64,000 bases of DNA from Haliscomenobacter sp. (GTDB lineage Bacteria; Bacteroidota; Bacteroidia; Chitinophagales; Saprospiraceae), in NCBI RefSeq assembly GCF_016718685.1, contig NZ_JADKCX010000002.1, positions 117,514 through 181,513 on the forward strand, read 5' to 3'. A model generated the notes under the pieces. It was not told the DNA's origin. It ran no database searches and was given only the letters and a program-made list of their open reading frames with translations. The position numbers were made by a program, and so were the translations under genes. Shown piece after piece: positions 44,762-52,678 of this stretch; position 1 is the first letter of the stretch, and each line of letters opens with the position of its first letter.

Positions 44762-46186
44762 ATGGAATCGTCGTGTCAAAAATTTTTGCTGGCGATGCTA
44801 ACGCTCTTTTTATGCTTTAGCCTCGAAACCCAAGCGAAAAATCCAACAAACGAGACCGAACTGGACGAAGCGGAGATAACCCGCCGACTCCACGCGATGG
44901 AAAACAGAGTAGTGAAACCGCGGTATGATCCGGTTGTAATGAGCTACCTGAAAACCTATCTTGTTAGAGGCCGTGAAGGAACGGAACAAATGCTCGGACG
45001 TCGGTTTATTTACTTCCCCCTCTTTGAAGACGTCCTGTTTCAAAAAGACCTCCCTGAAGAACTGAAAGCATTATCCATTGTTGAGTCTGCTTTGCACAAC
45101 CGCGCCATTTCACGTGTCGGGGCAATGGGGCTTTGGCAATTTATGGCACCTACTGCCCGCAGTTTGGGCCTGCAAGTAGATGCCAACATCGATGAACGGC
45201 GCGATACGCGTCGCTCCACCGAGGCTGCCGCTACCTATTTGAAGTCTTTGTACAAACAATTTTCGGATTGGGAACTCGCCATCGCTGCATACAATTCCGG
45301 TAGTGGCCGGGTTATTCGGGCCCTCAAAAGAGGACGTGGTTCTAACTATTGGGCAATTCGTGGGGATTTGCCCCGAGAAACGGCCAATTACGTGCCAGCC
45401 TTTATTGCAGCGAGCTATTTGCTCGAAAATTTCGAAAAACATGGACTTACGCCAAAATTTCCAGCCGAAGAATTGTTATTAACGACTTCCATTTGGTACA
45501 CCAGGATCTGAGTTTTGACGAAGTACAAAAATTAACGGGAGTAAGCCTGGAAACCATCGATTTCCTCAATCCAGCTTACAACCGTAAATCCATACCGGCC
45601 AGCACCAGGGGTATTACCTTACGTTGCCATCCAAGGTAATGGAAAAGTACGGGTTTACTTGGAGGCAAATCGTCCTGATGGTGCCAGCAAACCAGAACTC
45701 ATCTCCAGCCTAAATGCCCCCAAAGTGCGGGAATTGCCGGCAACTGTACTGGTAGAAGAGCGGCATGAAGTTAGTGCTGGTGAGACCCTGGCCGAGCTGG
45801 CCAGCATTTACGGCTGTACTGCCGACAAAATTATGGAGTGGAACAAGCTGGAAACAGCGGAGGTTGCCCCAGGTCAGTTTCTGAAAATTTTCCGGCCTAA
45901 AGGTCGCGAGCTCAGATTCAGGATTGAACGTATGGAAGCTTTTAGCCTAATTCCAATGCTGCAGCTAGATCCTATACAGCCTACTGAACCTGAAATAACG
46001 ACCATGGCCAAGGATGCCACTGCTCATGAGTCTTTCCAATACTACGTGACAACCCGTCCGGAAAGTATCTTTGAAATTACTGATCGTTTCCCTGGAACCA
46101 CTTTACAGGATATTTTGAAACTCAATGACCTGTCATCCAATCGGATCATTCGGGCCGGGACGCGACTAAAAATCCGCAAACTTTAA
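44762..46186 (+). CDS. MltD-like lytic transglycosylase with LysM domains (three frame interruptions)
   Basis: Exported peptidoglycan lytic transglycosylase. Signal region KFLLAMLTLFLCFSLETQA, then an SLT domain with the catalytic Glu in ALSIVESALHNRAIS, followed by GAMGLWQFMAPTARSLGL and the AAYNSGSGRVIRA motif. The frame ends at 45511; it continues as DFHLVHQDLSFDEV in the next frame after one base near 45490. A second break near 45615 gives GYYLTLPSKVMEKY, and a third near 45650 leads to LEANRPDGA in the frame that closes at 46186. The tail has two LysM-like modules (SAGETLAELASIYGCTADKI; TTRPESIFEITDRFPGTT). About 475 residues. A terminator follows. Confidence 0.85.
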
Positions 46187-46209
46187 AGTATTTTAGCGCA
46201 ATAAATGTG

Positions 46210-46248
46210 ACTTCCTCAAAAGGCATCCGTCTTTTTGAGGAAGTTTTT
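46210..46248 (+). terminator. Intrinsic terminator of the MltD-like gene
   Basis: A 12-bp stem (46210-46221 with 46233-46244) and loop of 11 nt precede a T-run (to 46248). It lies 24 nt after the stop at 46186. Confidence 0.85.
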
Positions 46249-46278
46249 ATTTAATTTTATTCCAAAAAATCAAACACT

Positions 46279-46911
46279 ATGTCAAATCAATTTACGGATA
46301 TCCTCGGTCAATACCTCAACGATGATAACTTCATCGATAACCTGAGCCAGCAGATTGGCGGTGCAGAAAGGGAACAAACCCGCACTGCAGCCAACGGCAT
46401 CGTTACGGCGATGTCTAGCGCCATATCCAAAACTGCAACAACGGAACAGGGTGCCAGTGGATTACTGGGCATGCTGGATGCAGATAAAGATGGGAGCATC
46501 ATCGATGATGTGATGAATATGGTTTCAGGTGGAAACAACGGTGCAGGCCAAGCTGGGCTCATGCAAAATGGCGCAGGCATCGTGAATTCCCTACTCGGGG
46601 GTAAGCAAGGGGGAATCATCGAAATGATCAGCAGAATGAGTGGGTTGAGTGGCGACAAAACGGGCAACTTAATGTCCATGTTGGCTCCCATTATTTTGAG
46701 TGCGCTCAGCAAGAGTGGCCAGCAACAAGGAGGCGGAGGCTTCGACATCGGAGGTATCCTCAACATGCTCCAAGGTACGCAGACTCAGCAAAAAACCAGC
46801 GGCAATCCTGCCATGGACATGATCGGAAAATTCCTGGACAAAGACGGCGATGGCGATTTCACCGATGATCTCTTGGGCGGTTTAGGCGGTTTGTTCGGCG
46901 GTAAGAAATAA
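46279..46911 (+). CDS. DUF937-family protein with Asp/Gly repeats
   Basis: 210 residues, Gly-, Asn- and Met-rich, no signal peptide. The DUF937 (YidB-like) region spans about residues 20-150 with helical NGIVTAMSSAISKTA and MLAPIILSALSKSGQQ segments. Two Asp-rich loops recall EF-hand/dockerin sites: DADKDGSIIDD near residue 65 and DKDGDGDFTDD near residue 193, though each lacks an acidic residue at position 12. Calcium binding is therefore only a possibility. The role of DUF937 proteins is not settled. Followed by a repeat-based hairpin shared with convergent lpxD. Confidence 0.85.
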   Translation: MSNQFTDILGQYLNDDNFIDNLSQQIGGAEREQTRTAANGIVTAMSSAISKTATTEQGASGLLGMLDADKDGSIIDDVMNMVSGGNNGAGQAGLMQNGAGIVNSLLGGKQGGIIEMISRMSGLSGDKTGNLMSMLAPIILSALSKSGQQQGGGGFDIGGILNMLQGTQTQQKTSGNPAMDMIGKFLDKDGDGDFTDDLLGGLGGLFGGKK

Positions 46912-46917
46912 TTTTGA

Positions 46918-46952
46918 GAGATGAGAGATGAGGTATTTTCATCTCTCATCTC
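46918..46952. terminator. Inverted repeat made of GAGATGA words (convergent genes)
   Basis: A perfect 14-bp inverted repeat (46918-46931 with 46939-46952) whose arms are GAGATGA repeated. It begins 7 nt after the DUF937 stop and runs into the 3' end of lpxD. No clear T-run, but it can fold in both transcripts. Confidence 0.65.
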
Positions 46953-47856
46953 GCATCTTTCTTAGGATCGCCAATTCCTGATATGCTCTGCGCGCCTCTT
47001 GTGCTGGGTAGCCAAAATAGACTTTCCCTTCTTCCAGGTCCTTTGATACCCCACTTTTGGCCAACACCACCACTTTGTTCCCAATCTTCAAATTTTGGGC
47101 AATACCTACCTGACCGTATAGAATTACATCATCACCAACCACACAGTTGCCCCCAATCCCTACCTGAGCGGCAAAAAGGCAACGTTTGCCGACGACAACG
47201 TCATGCCCAATGTGCACCTGGCTATCTAGTTTTGTGCCTTCTCCAATCCGGGTATCCCCCGAAACGCCTTTGTTGATCGTGCAACCGGCCCCCACATCCA
47301 CCCGATCTTCCAGAATCACCCGTCCACCAGAGCGCCATTTTTGATATCCTTCGGTAGTGCGTTTGAAATAAAAGGCCTCGGTGCCGATGATTGCACCGGG
47401 TTGTACAATGACCTCTTCTCCAATAATGGTATGTTCTGCGATGGTGACATTGGCCATAATGTGGCTATTGGCGCCAATTTTGACGTAAGGCCCAATGACC
47501 ACATTGGGTTCGATGACCACACTGGGATGAATTTCTGCCAGGGGACTGATGCTGTTTTGCACAGCCACATAGGGCCGATGTGTTAAGACGATATTGTTAT
47601 AAGCAGTAAAGGGATCAGCGCACAAAAGCAGGGTTTTACCCTCTGGTGCTTCGGTTCTTTCGTTGAGGATGACAAAAGTGGCCTCCGAATTCAGTGATTT
47701 TTCCAAGTATTTTTTTACATCCACAAATGTGATGTCTCCCGGGCGCACCTGATGGATTTCATTGATACCCCTTGCAACTGTGTTTGGATCACCAATGATT
47801 TCTGCATTGATTTGTTTGGCAATTTCTCGAATGGGTATGGGTTGATCGAAGGTCAT
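46939..47856 (-). CDS. lpxD: UDP-3-O-acylglucosamine N-acyltransferase
   Basis: Third step of lipid A synthesis: adds an N-linked acyl chain from acyl-ACP. 305 residues from the ATG at 47856 (MTFDQPIPIREIAKQ); a 21-residue extension to 47919 was dropped. An N-terminal uridine-binding domain (about 1-95) precedes a left-handed beta-helix of hexapeptide repeats (for example IGPYVKIGANSHIMANVTI) and a C-terminal helix. The catalytic His is in SQVHIGHDVVVG. Cytosolic. Unusually it stands without other lpx genes in view. Confidence 0.94.
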   Translation of the reverse strand: MTFDQPIPIREIAKQINAEIIGDPNTVARGINEIHQVRPGDITFVDVKKYLEKSLNSEATFVILNERTEAPEGKTLLLCADPFTAYNNIVLTHRPYVAVQNSISPLAEIHPSVVIEPNVVIGPYVKIGANSHIMANVTIAEHTIIGEEVIVQPGAIIGTEAFYFKRTTEGYQKWRSGGRVILEDRVDVGAGCTINKGVSGDTRIGEGTKLDSQVHIGHDVVVGKRCLFAAQVGIGGNCVVGDDVILYGQVGIAQNLKIGNKVVVLAKSGVSKDLEEGKVYFGYPAQEARRAYQELAILRKMRDER

Positions 47857-47978
47857 GCTTCTTTTTGAAAAACAAAGGAACGGAAAAAAAGATAAATTTT
47901 TTATCGTCCCGAAATCCAAATTCGTTTGGGCTCCGTATCTATCAGGACAACCATTAATTCACCCGAAATTTTTTCTTT

Positions 47979-48536
47979 ATGAAAACTTGTTTGAAAGCGG
48001 CTACTGTGGCCCTGATGTTTTTTGTTGTAACGCTTACCGTTAATGCCCAATCTGCGAATGTTATGGTCGGTGGCGAAGCAATGCTTCCTGCTAAAAACAT
48101 CGTAGATAATGCTGTAAAGTCTAAAGTACACACCACATTGGTTGCTGCCGTAACCGCTGCAGGTTTGGTAGAAACCTTACAAGGAAAAGGCCCTTTTACT
48201 GTATTCGCGCCAGTGAATGATGCTTTCGAGAACCTGCCAGAAGGAACGGTAGAAACCTTGCTGAAACCGGAGAACAAAGCTACACTCACCAAAGTACTTA
48301 CCTACCACGTGGTAGCGGGTAAGTATGACTTCAATGCATTGGCTGCATTAATTAAAAAAGGGACCAAGAGTGTTACCACCGTGAGTGGTGGCAAACTGAT
48401 GATCAAAATGAATGGTGCGCGCAACATTCAGATCACCGACGAAAATGGCGCAGTTGCTAACGTCAATACTTATGATGTATACCAGTCCAATGGTGTCATT
48501 CACACAATTGATGCCGTATTGCTGCCAAAGATGTAA
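47979..48536 (+). CDS. Fasciclin-domain (FAS1) secreted protein
   Basis: 185 residues. Signal peptide (MKTCLKAATVALMFFVVTLTVNA), then one FAS1 domain of about 140 residues. H1 box FTVFAPVNDAFENLPEGTV, then YHVVAGKYDF (YH motif) and the H2-like VYQSNGVIHTIDAVLLP at the end. FAS1 domains mediate adhesion in the extracellular matrix. Likely periplasmic or surface. Monocistronic; the promoter was not identified. Confidence 0.92.
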   Translation: MKTCLKAATVALMFFVVTLTVNAQSANVMVGGEAMLPAKNIVDNAVKSKVHTTLVAAVTAAGLVETLQGKGPFTVFAPVNDAFENLPEGTVETLLKPENKATLTKVLTYHVVAGKYDFNALAALIKKGTKSVTTVSGGKLMIKMNGARNIQITDENGAVANVNTYDVYQSNGVIHTIDAVLLPKM

Positions 48537-48702
48537 ATAGGGGGAACTTTCATTAGCATTCTGCAATAATCGTAACCGATCGTTGAAGACATGCAAGCTC
48601 AGGATACAATGCTCCTTTTTGATCTGCGTAGCCTGAGCCTTTTCCCTCAAGATATTGAGCCTTATAAATATGCTCCGCATCGATTCTTGGAGGAAGATGC
48701 AA

Positions 48703-48745
48703 AAGAAAAAGTCCGGTCAACTACCTGTTGACTGGACTTTTCTTT
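48703..48745. terminator. Hairpin terminator between the fasciclin and DUF3078 genes
   Basis: A near-perfect 19-bp stem (left arm ending at 48721, right arm starting at 48727; one G-U) carries an A-rich left flank and T-rich right flank, so it can end transcription in both directions. It is 19 nt after the DUF3078 stop on the minus strand. Confidence 0.8.
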
Positions 48746-48763
48746 TTATTGCCAATGCTGGGT

Positions 48764-49792
48764 TTAAAAAGTGATGGCGTATTTCAACAACAATTGCTGG
48801 GTTACACTCAAGCGGGGGCCAGTGATTGGGCTACCATCGCTACCCACTTCGATGCCGTTGATGGCATTGAAATCGGACGTAAACATACTCATGTCATCAT
48901 CGTAGAAGAAATTGACCAACAAGCCCAGTTGGAAGTTTTTGAACAGGGTCCAGGATAGGCTATTGCGCCAGTCAACATCCACGTTTTGAGGATTGTTGAG
49001 GTAATTGCTGAACAGCAAAAGGTTGGAGGTATAAGCGAGTTTATTGTCCAAAAACTTGCTGGTGTACACTGCCCTCAACTGGCTACCCAACTGCGCATCT
49101 ACATTTTTTGCCGAAGCAATTACACCTTGGGCGTTTTTGGTTACTGGGTTGCCGTGTACTCCGCGTAAAGCAATGGCGTCACTGGCCACAATCACCCATT
49201 TGGCACCAAGGGGAGAGTAGAAAAGAGAAAACTTGGGCGAAGGTTTGTAATCTACCCCCAGCGCGAGGTTGATGATGGCAGGGGAAAAGAACCGCGCCAA
49301 AAGGGAAGACCCTTGCACATTGTTCAGAAAAAGCCCGGGGAAACTGTTGCCTCCTTGGTACGTAGGCGTCAGTTGGCTCAGGAAGTTGAAGTCTGCTGCG
49401 TAAAACACTTTGGAATCATTGCTGGTTTTGTAGCCAATTTTGGAACTGACCACAAATTCGTCTAGGGATTTCTGGAAAGGGACATTGGCTGCGGTATTCC
49501 CAATGCGCACTACGCCGATGCCCAGCCGCTGTACACCAAAGTTCCATTGCCCCAGGTTACCCCAGGCAATCCGCCCTTTTTGGTAATTCCCAAATGCGTT
49601 GATGCCACCACCAAAACCCAGGCGATCTTGTGCTGCACCTTGCCGGGGGTTGATGTTGAGCAATTGGTCAAACGCCAGCGCAAATCCAGCTCCACGTTTC
49701 CAATAAGAGGTGTCTTTGGCTACTTCTTGCCCAAAGCTGGAACCAGAAAAGAGGATGAACAACAAAAGGAGAGGATAAAACAGTCGTTTCAT
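48764..49792 (-). CDS. DUF3078-family protein
   Basis: 342 residues with a signal peptide (LFYPLLLLFILFSGSSFGQ). The Bacteroidota DUF3078 family is predicted to form an outer-membrane beta-barrel; strands are visible as RLGFGGGINAFGNYQKGRIA, WGNLGQWNFGVQRLGIGV and NFQLGLLVNFFYDDDMS, with LLLKYAITF at the end. A conserved WKRGAGFALAFDQ start was also seen. Function unknown. Flanked by terminators on both sides. Confidence 0.88.
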   Translation of the reverse strand: MKRLFYPLLLLFILFSGSSFGQEVAKDTSYWKRGAGFALAFDQLLNINPRQGAAQDRLGFGGGINAFGNYQKGRIAWGNLGQWNFGVQRLGIGVVRIGNTAANVPFQKSLDEFVVSSKIGYKTSNDSKVFYAADFNFLSQLTPTYQGGNSFPGLFLNNVQGSSLLARFFSPAIINLALGVDYKPSPKFSLFYSPLGAKWVIVASDAIALRGVHGNPVTKNAQGVIASAKNVDAQLGSQLRAVYTSKFLDNKLAYTSNLLLFSNYLNNPQNVDVDWRNSLSWTLFKNFQLGLLVNFFYDDDMSMFTSDFNAINGIEVGSDGSPITGPRLSVTQQLLLKYAITF

Positions 49793-49813
49793 TGTTGGTG
49801 TTTTGTGTAAATA

Positions 49814-49851
49814 AAAAAGGCTGGCTAACCTTTTAGTTAACCAGCCCTTTT
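49814..49851. terminator. Hairpin terminator of the MscS-like channel gene
   Basis: An inverted repeat (arms about 49814-49829 and 49836-49851, with minor mismatches) with A-run and T-run flanks sits 11 nt beyond the minus-strand stop at 49862 and just upstream of the DUF3078 start at 49792. Confidence 0.75.
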
Positions 49852-49861
49852 GAGTTATGAT

Positions 49862-50713
49862 TTATTTAAATATTTCGTATTTTTCGCTAGACAGTTTGTT
49901 CAGTGGAACCACAACCTTGCGGTCATCGGCTTCCAGTGTCATGGTAGAGTTATCCAGCTCAATGACCTTTCCTTTTACGCCATCAATGGCAATGGTATCG
50001 CCTACTTTTACCTTGTTTTTGTTGTAGTAAGCGGCCAGTAAATTGCCTATCAATGGGCGCGAAGCATAGCCGTAGCCCACTGCAAAAGCACCCACAATAC
50101 CGGCCAGAATGATGGATAAATTATCCTGGATGAAATTGGTATCTATACCTGCCTGAGACAAAGTGATCATTGCCACATTGATGAAGACAAAATAAAACAC
50201 AAAATTGGCAATCAGTCCTGCGGCTGGGATATTGAGCGAGGCACACGCAGTATGCACCAGTTTTTTGAGCATATCGGCGAAGAGAATACCGATGACAAAG
50301 ACAATCAATGCGGATAAAATTCTTGGCAAATATTCAAAAATTTTGCCAATCATTTCCGATACTGCCGTGATGCCAAGGGTATCGGTGGCGGCCATAAAAA
50401 AGAAAATAAAGATCAGGTAGTACAAGAACTTCCCAATCATAGTAGAAGGTTTGAGCTTCACGGGCGAACGTGCAATGAAATCGATTTGATTGAGGCGATC
50501 CCCCAATTTATCCGCACCTATGCGCTCAAATAATTTTTGGAAAAACCGCGAAATCATGCGACCCAGAAACCAGCCCAAAAATAGCAACAACAAAGCCCCA
50601 ATGAATTTGGGCACAAAAGCAATCATTCCCATGAAAAATTGGTCAAACATGGGTTGGTACTTGTTGTACAGATCGTTGAACCAGTCGGAGATATTTAATA
50701 GAAAAAGGTTCAT
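49862..50713 (-). CDS. MscS-family mechanosensitive channel (TM-helix-repeat type)
   Basis: 283 residues with 5 membrane helices. Starts MNLFLLNISDWFNDLY. Early helix ALLLLFLGWFLGRM is of the conserved TM-helix repeat; the pore helix region is AGIVGAFAVGYGYASRPLIGN, followed by a short beta domain DTIAIDGVKGKVIELDNSTMTLEADDRKVV with the expected VVPL end. Smaller than MscS/MscK and like CmpX-type proteins. Expected to release solutes on osmotic downshock or serve in envelope sensing. Confidence 0.88.
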   Translation of the reverse strand: MNLFLLNISDWFNDLYNKYQPMFDQFFMGMIAFVPKFIGALLLLFLGWFLGRMISRFFQKLFERIGADKLGDRLNQIDFIARSPVKLKPSTMIGKFLYYLIFIFFFMAATDTLGITAVSEMIGKIFEYLPRILSALIVFVIGILFADMLKKLVHTACASLNIPAAGLIANFVFYFVFINVAMITLSQAGIDTNFIQDNLSIILAGIVGAFAVGYGYASRPLIGNLLAAYYNKNKVKVGDTIAIDGVKGKVIELDNSTMTLEADDRKVVVPLNKLSSEKYEIFK

Positions 50714-50742
50714 AATTAATGGGTTAGGTTGAAGGATATTTG

Positions 50743-51036
50743 TTAACGAGTGATTTCTGGACTTTGGGGGCCGCCGCCAATTGGACCATTTTGATCCGGG
50801 CGGTCCGGGGTGTTGGGCGGAATGTGGTTGGCATTACTTGGGGTTTCCGGACCGGCACCACCCGCAGCCATCACCATAACGCCCACCATTTGGGACATGT
50901 AGAGGTCTGCAACGTCGCCGAGCATGCGCAGAAAACCGAGGTTTCCCCACACCGTACTCACAATGCGCTCGTATTTTTCGGGAGCAAGGCGTTCGACGTC
51001 CTCATCGAGCATCCTTTGGAAGTTATTAGGATTCAT
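50743..51036 (-). CDS. Small acidic protein after the ECF sigma gene
   Basis: 97 residues, unknown. Helical first half (FQRMLDEDVERLAPEKYERIVS), then a short Met/Val/Ala-rich patch (QMVGVMVMAAGG) and a Pro/Gly/Asn-rich tail. It begins 8 nt after the sigma factor stop, the place where anti-sigma factors often sit, but it has no clear zinc-binding or membrane anti-sigma motif and is short. Treat as an unidentified partner candidate. Confidence 0.6.
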   Translation of the reverse strand: MNPNNFQRMLDEDVERLAPEKYERIVSTVWGNLGFLRMLGDVADLYMSQMVGVMVMAAGGAGPETPSNANHIPPNTPDRPDQNGPIGGGPQSPEITR

Positions 51037-51044
51037 ATAGCCGA

Positions 51045-51644
51045 TTAATTTATGGCTGGCATAAGTTCTTCTTTGACCTTATGGGCCTTTTCTTTGGCAC
51101 GTTTTATTTGCATTTTAACCGCGCTTTCAGTCTTATTCAAAATCTCGGCAATGTCCTTGATCGGCATATCATCCTGGTATTTCATCAAAAGGATGATGCG
51201 ATCAGGGGTAGGGATTTCATCCAAAACCTTGCGCAGGGTATCTACTTCAAGTTGAAGTAGTGCCTCATCGGGAACTTCGTCGACGGGATCGGGTGCCTTC
51301 TCGATATCGTCGGTAAAAAGTTCACCTTGTTTTTTGTTTCTGCGCAGGTAGTCGATGCAAAAGTTGTAGGTGATGGAATAAATCCAGGTGGAGAACTGCG
51401 CCTTTTCACCAAATTTGGAAAGGTTGAGAAAAATCTTCGTAAAGATTTCCTGCGTAGCATCGTGAGCCAGTTCCTCGTTCTTGAGGATGGAAATACACTT
51501 TGCATAAACCTTACTCACATAGCGGTTGTAAAGAAGTGTAAAACACGGGTTCGCCTGCGTTTGTAGGTAAACGTGGATGACTTCAAAATCCCGCATGCTT
51601 TTGTTACAAGTAACAGCACTCAATTTCTTCAGGTGTTGATTCAC
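51045..51644 (-). CDS. ECF-type RNA polymerase sigma factor
   Basis: 199-residue sigma-70 ECF protein. Region 2 (about 40-100) has YVSKVYAKCISILKNEELAHD, ATQEIFTKIF and QFSTWIYSITYNFCIDYLR; region 4 (about 140-195) has DEIPTPDRIILLMKYQDDM and AEILNKTESAVKMQIKRAKEK. Directs RNA polymerase to a regulon not visible here. It leads a two-gene unit with the acidic protein at 50743. A later start (M17, 51596) is possible. Confidence 0.93.
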   Translation of the reverse strand: MNQHLKKLSAVTCNKSMRDFEVIHVYLQTQANPCFTLLYNRYVSKVYAKCISILKNEELAHDATQEIFTKIFLNLSKFGEKAQFSTWIYSITYNFCIDYLRRNKKQGELFTDDIEKAPDPVDEVPDEALLQLEVDTLRKVLDEIPTPDRIILLMKYQDDMPIKDIAEILNKTESAVKMQIKRAKEKAHKVKEELMPAIN

Positions 51645-51742
51645 CTGCGAAGATAAACAAAAACCGTGATTTGTTTTTTTAGACGGAGAGAAGTAGCAAA
51701 AGGTACACGAAAAATGAAAAAAAATCTTAAAATTTTTAACTA

Positions 51743-51838
51743 AAAAGCGAATAGCGAATAGCGAAAAGCGAACAGTTCGAGGATGCCATTGTTAAATCTG
51801 TACTTCGCTATTTGCTATTTGCTTTTCACTATTCGCTT
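51743..51838. repeat. Inverted heptad repeats (AGCGAAT-type) in a divergent promoter gap
   Basis: From 51747 four units of about 7 nt read AGCGAAT, AGCGAAT, AGCGAAA, AGCGAAC; from 51804 to 51838 five units read as their complement with variation. The region lies between the sigma factor start (51644) and the CrtA-like gene (51847), so it covers both upstream regions and folds into an imperfect hairpin. Confidence 0.65.
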
Positions 51839-51846
51839 TTCACTTT

Positions 51847-52596
51847 ATGAGTCCACAAATCGTTACCATCACCTTTTTTCGCTATTCCAACCCTCAGCAC
51901 AAGTGGTGGGGGTTCAAACAAATGGCGCTGGCTCCGCTGGAGTTGGCCAAAATAGCCGGGCTTTCTTTTTCCAAAATGATGGGCAGTGGCAATGGCAATG
52001 GTTTTAGTATTTGGCCTAATTTCGGGGTTTATGGATTGCTGGCAGTGTGGGATGATGCGGTGAGTGCTGAGGCTTTTTTTTCCACCCACCCACTGTTTAA
52101 CGCTTTTAAAGAAAGAGCCAAAGAGATATGGACGGTTTATCTCCAAACGGCAAAGGTGCACGGCACCTGGGATGGTGGCAACCCTTTTACGGAAAATGTG
52201 CCATTCCAGGCGGAAGCACCAGTGGCGGTACTCACCCGGGCCACCATTCGCACCAAACGTTTGTGGCATTTCTGGCGTTTTGTCCCCGGTGTAAGCAAAG
52301 CCATGTGGCGTGAACACCAGGAAGGGCTGCTTTTTTCCGTAGGCATTGGCGAACTGCCGCTGGTACAGCAGGCTACTTTTAGTTTGTGGAAAAATAGCGC
52401 CGACATGCAGGCTTACGCCTACAAGGGGAAATTCCACAGCGAAGTGGTGCGCAAAACCCGGGAGCTGGGTTGGTACAAAGAGGAGCTTTTTGCCCGGTTT
52501 CATCCGTATCGGGTGGAGGGGACTTGGGGTGGAGAAACAATTTTATCCTCTTTATTTCCACCCCAAAGCGACACAACTATAGATTTGAAAGCCTAA
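51847..52596 (+). CDS. Spheroidene monooxygenase (CrtA)-like protein
   Basis: 249 residues, no signal peptide. Resembles the CrtA family, which introduces oxygen at carotenoid C2 (spheroidene to spheroidenone); Bacteroidota homologues are of unknown function. Clear blocks are FKMMGSGNGNGFSIWPN-like (residues 40-60), VYGLLAVWD, and the later MWREHQEGLLFSVGIGE region with a His. No carotenoid genes are in the window, so the true substrate may differ. An ATG just after the heptad repeats was used. Confidence 0.8.
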   Translation: MSPQIVTITFFRYSNPQHKWWGFKQMALAPLELAKIAGLSFSKMMGSGNGNGFSIWPNFGVYGLLAVWDDAVSAEAFFSTHPLFNAFKERAKEIWTVYLQTAKVHGTWDGGNPFTENVPFQAEAPVAVLTRATIRTKRLWHFWRFVPGVSKAMWREHQEGLLFSVGIGELPLVQQATFSLWKNSADMQAYAYKGKFHSEVVRKTRELGWYKEELFARFHPYRVEGTWGGETILSSLFPPQSDTTIDLKA

Positions 52597-52678
52597 ATTG
52601 TCTAAATCACCCATCGGCAATAGACCAAAACTCCCTAAAAACTGTTATCATTGGGACTTTAGTTAAACATCATCCAAC

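Noticed and set aside
51743..51838. CRISPR-like array
   Set aside because: Units are 7 nt without spacers; not a CRISPR. No other spaced direct repeats were seen.
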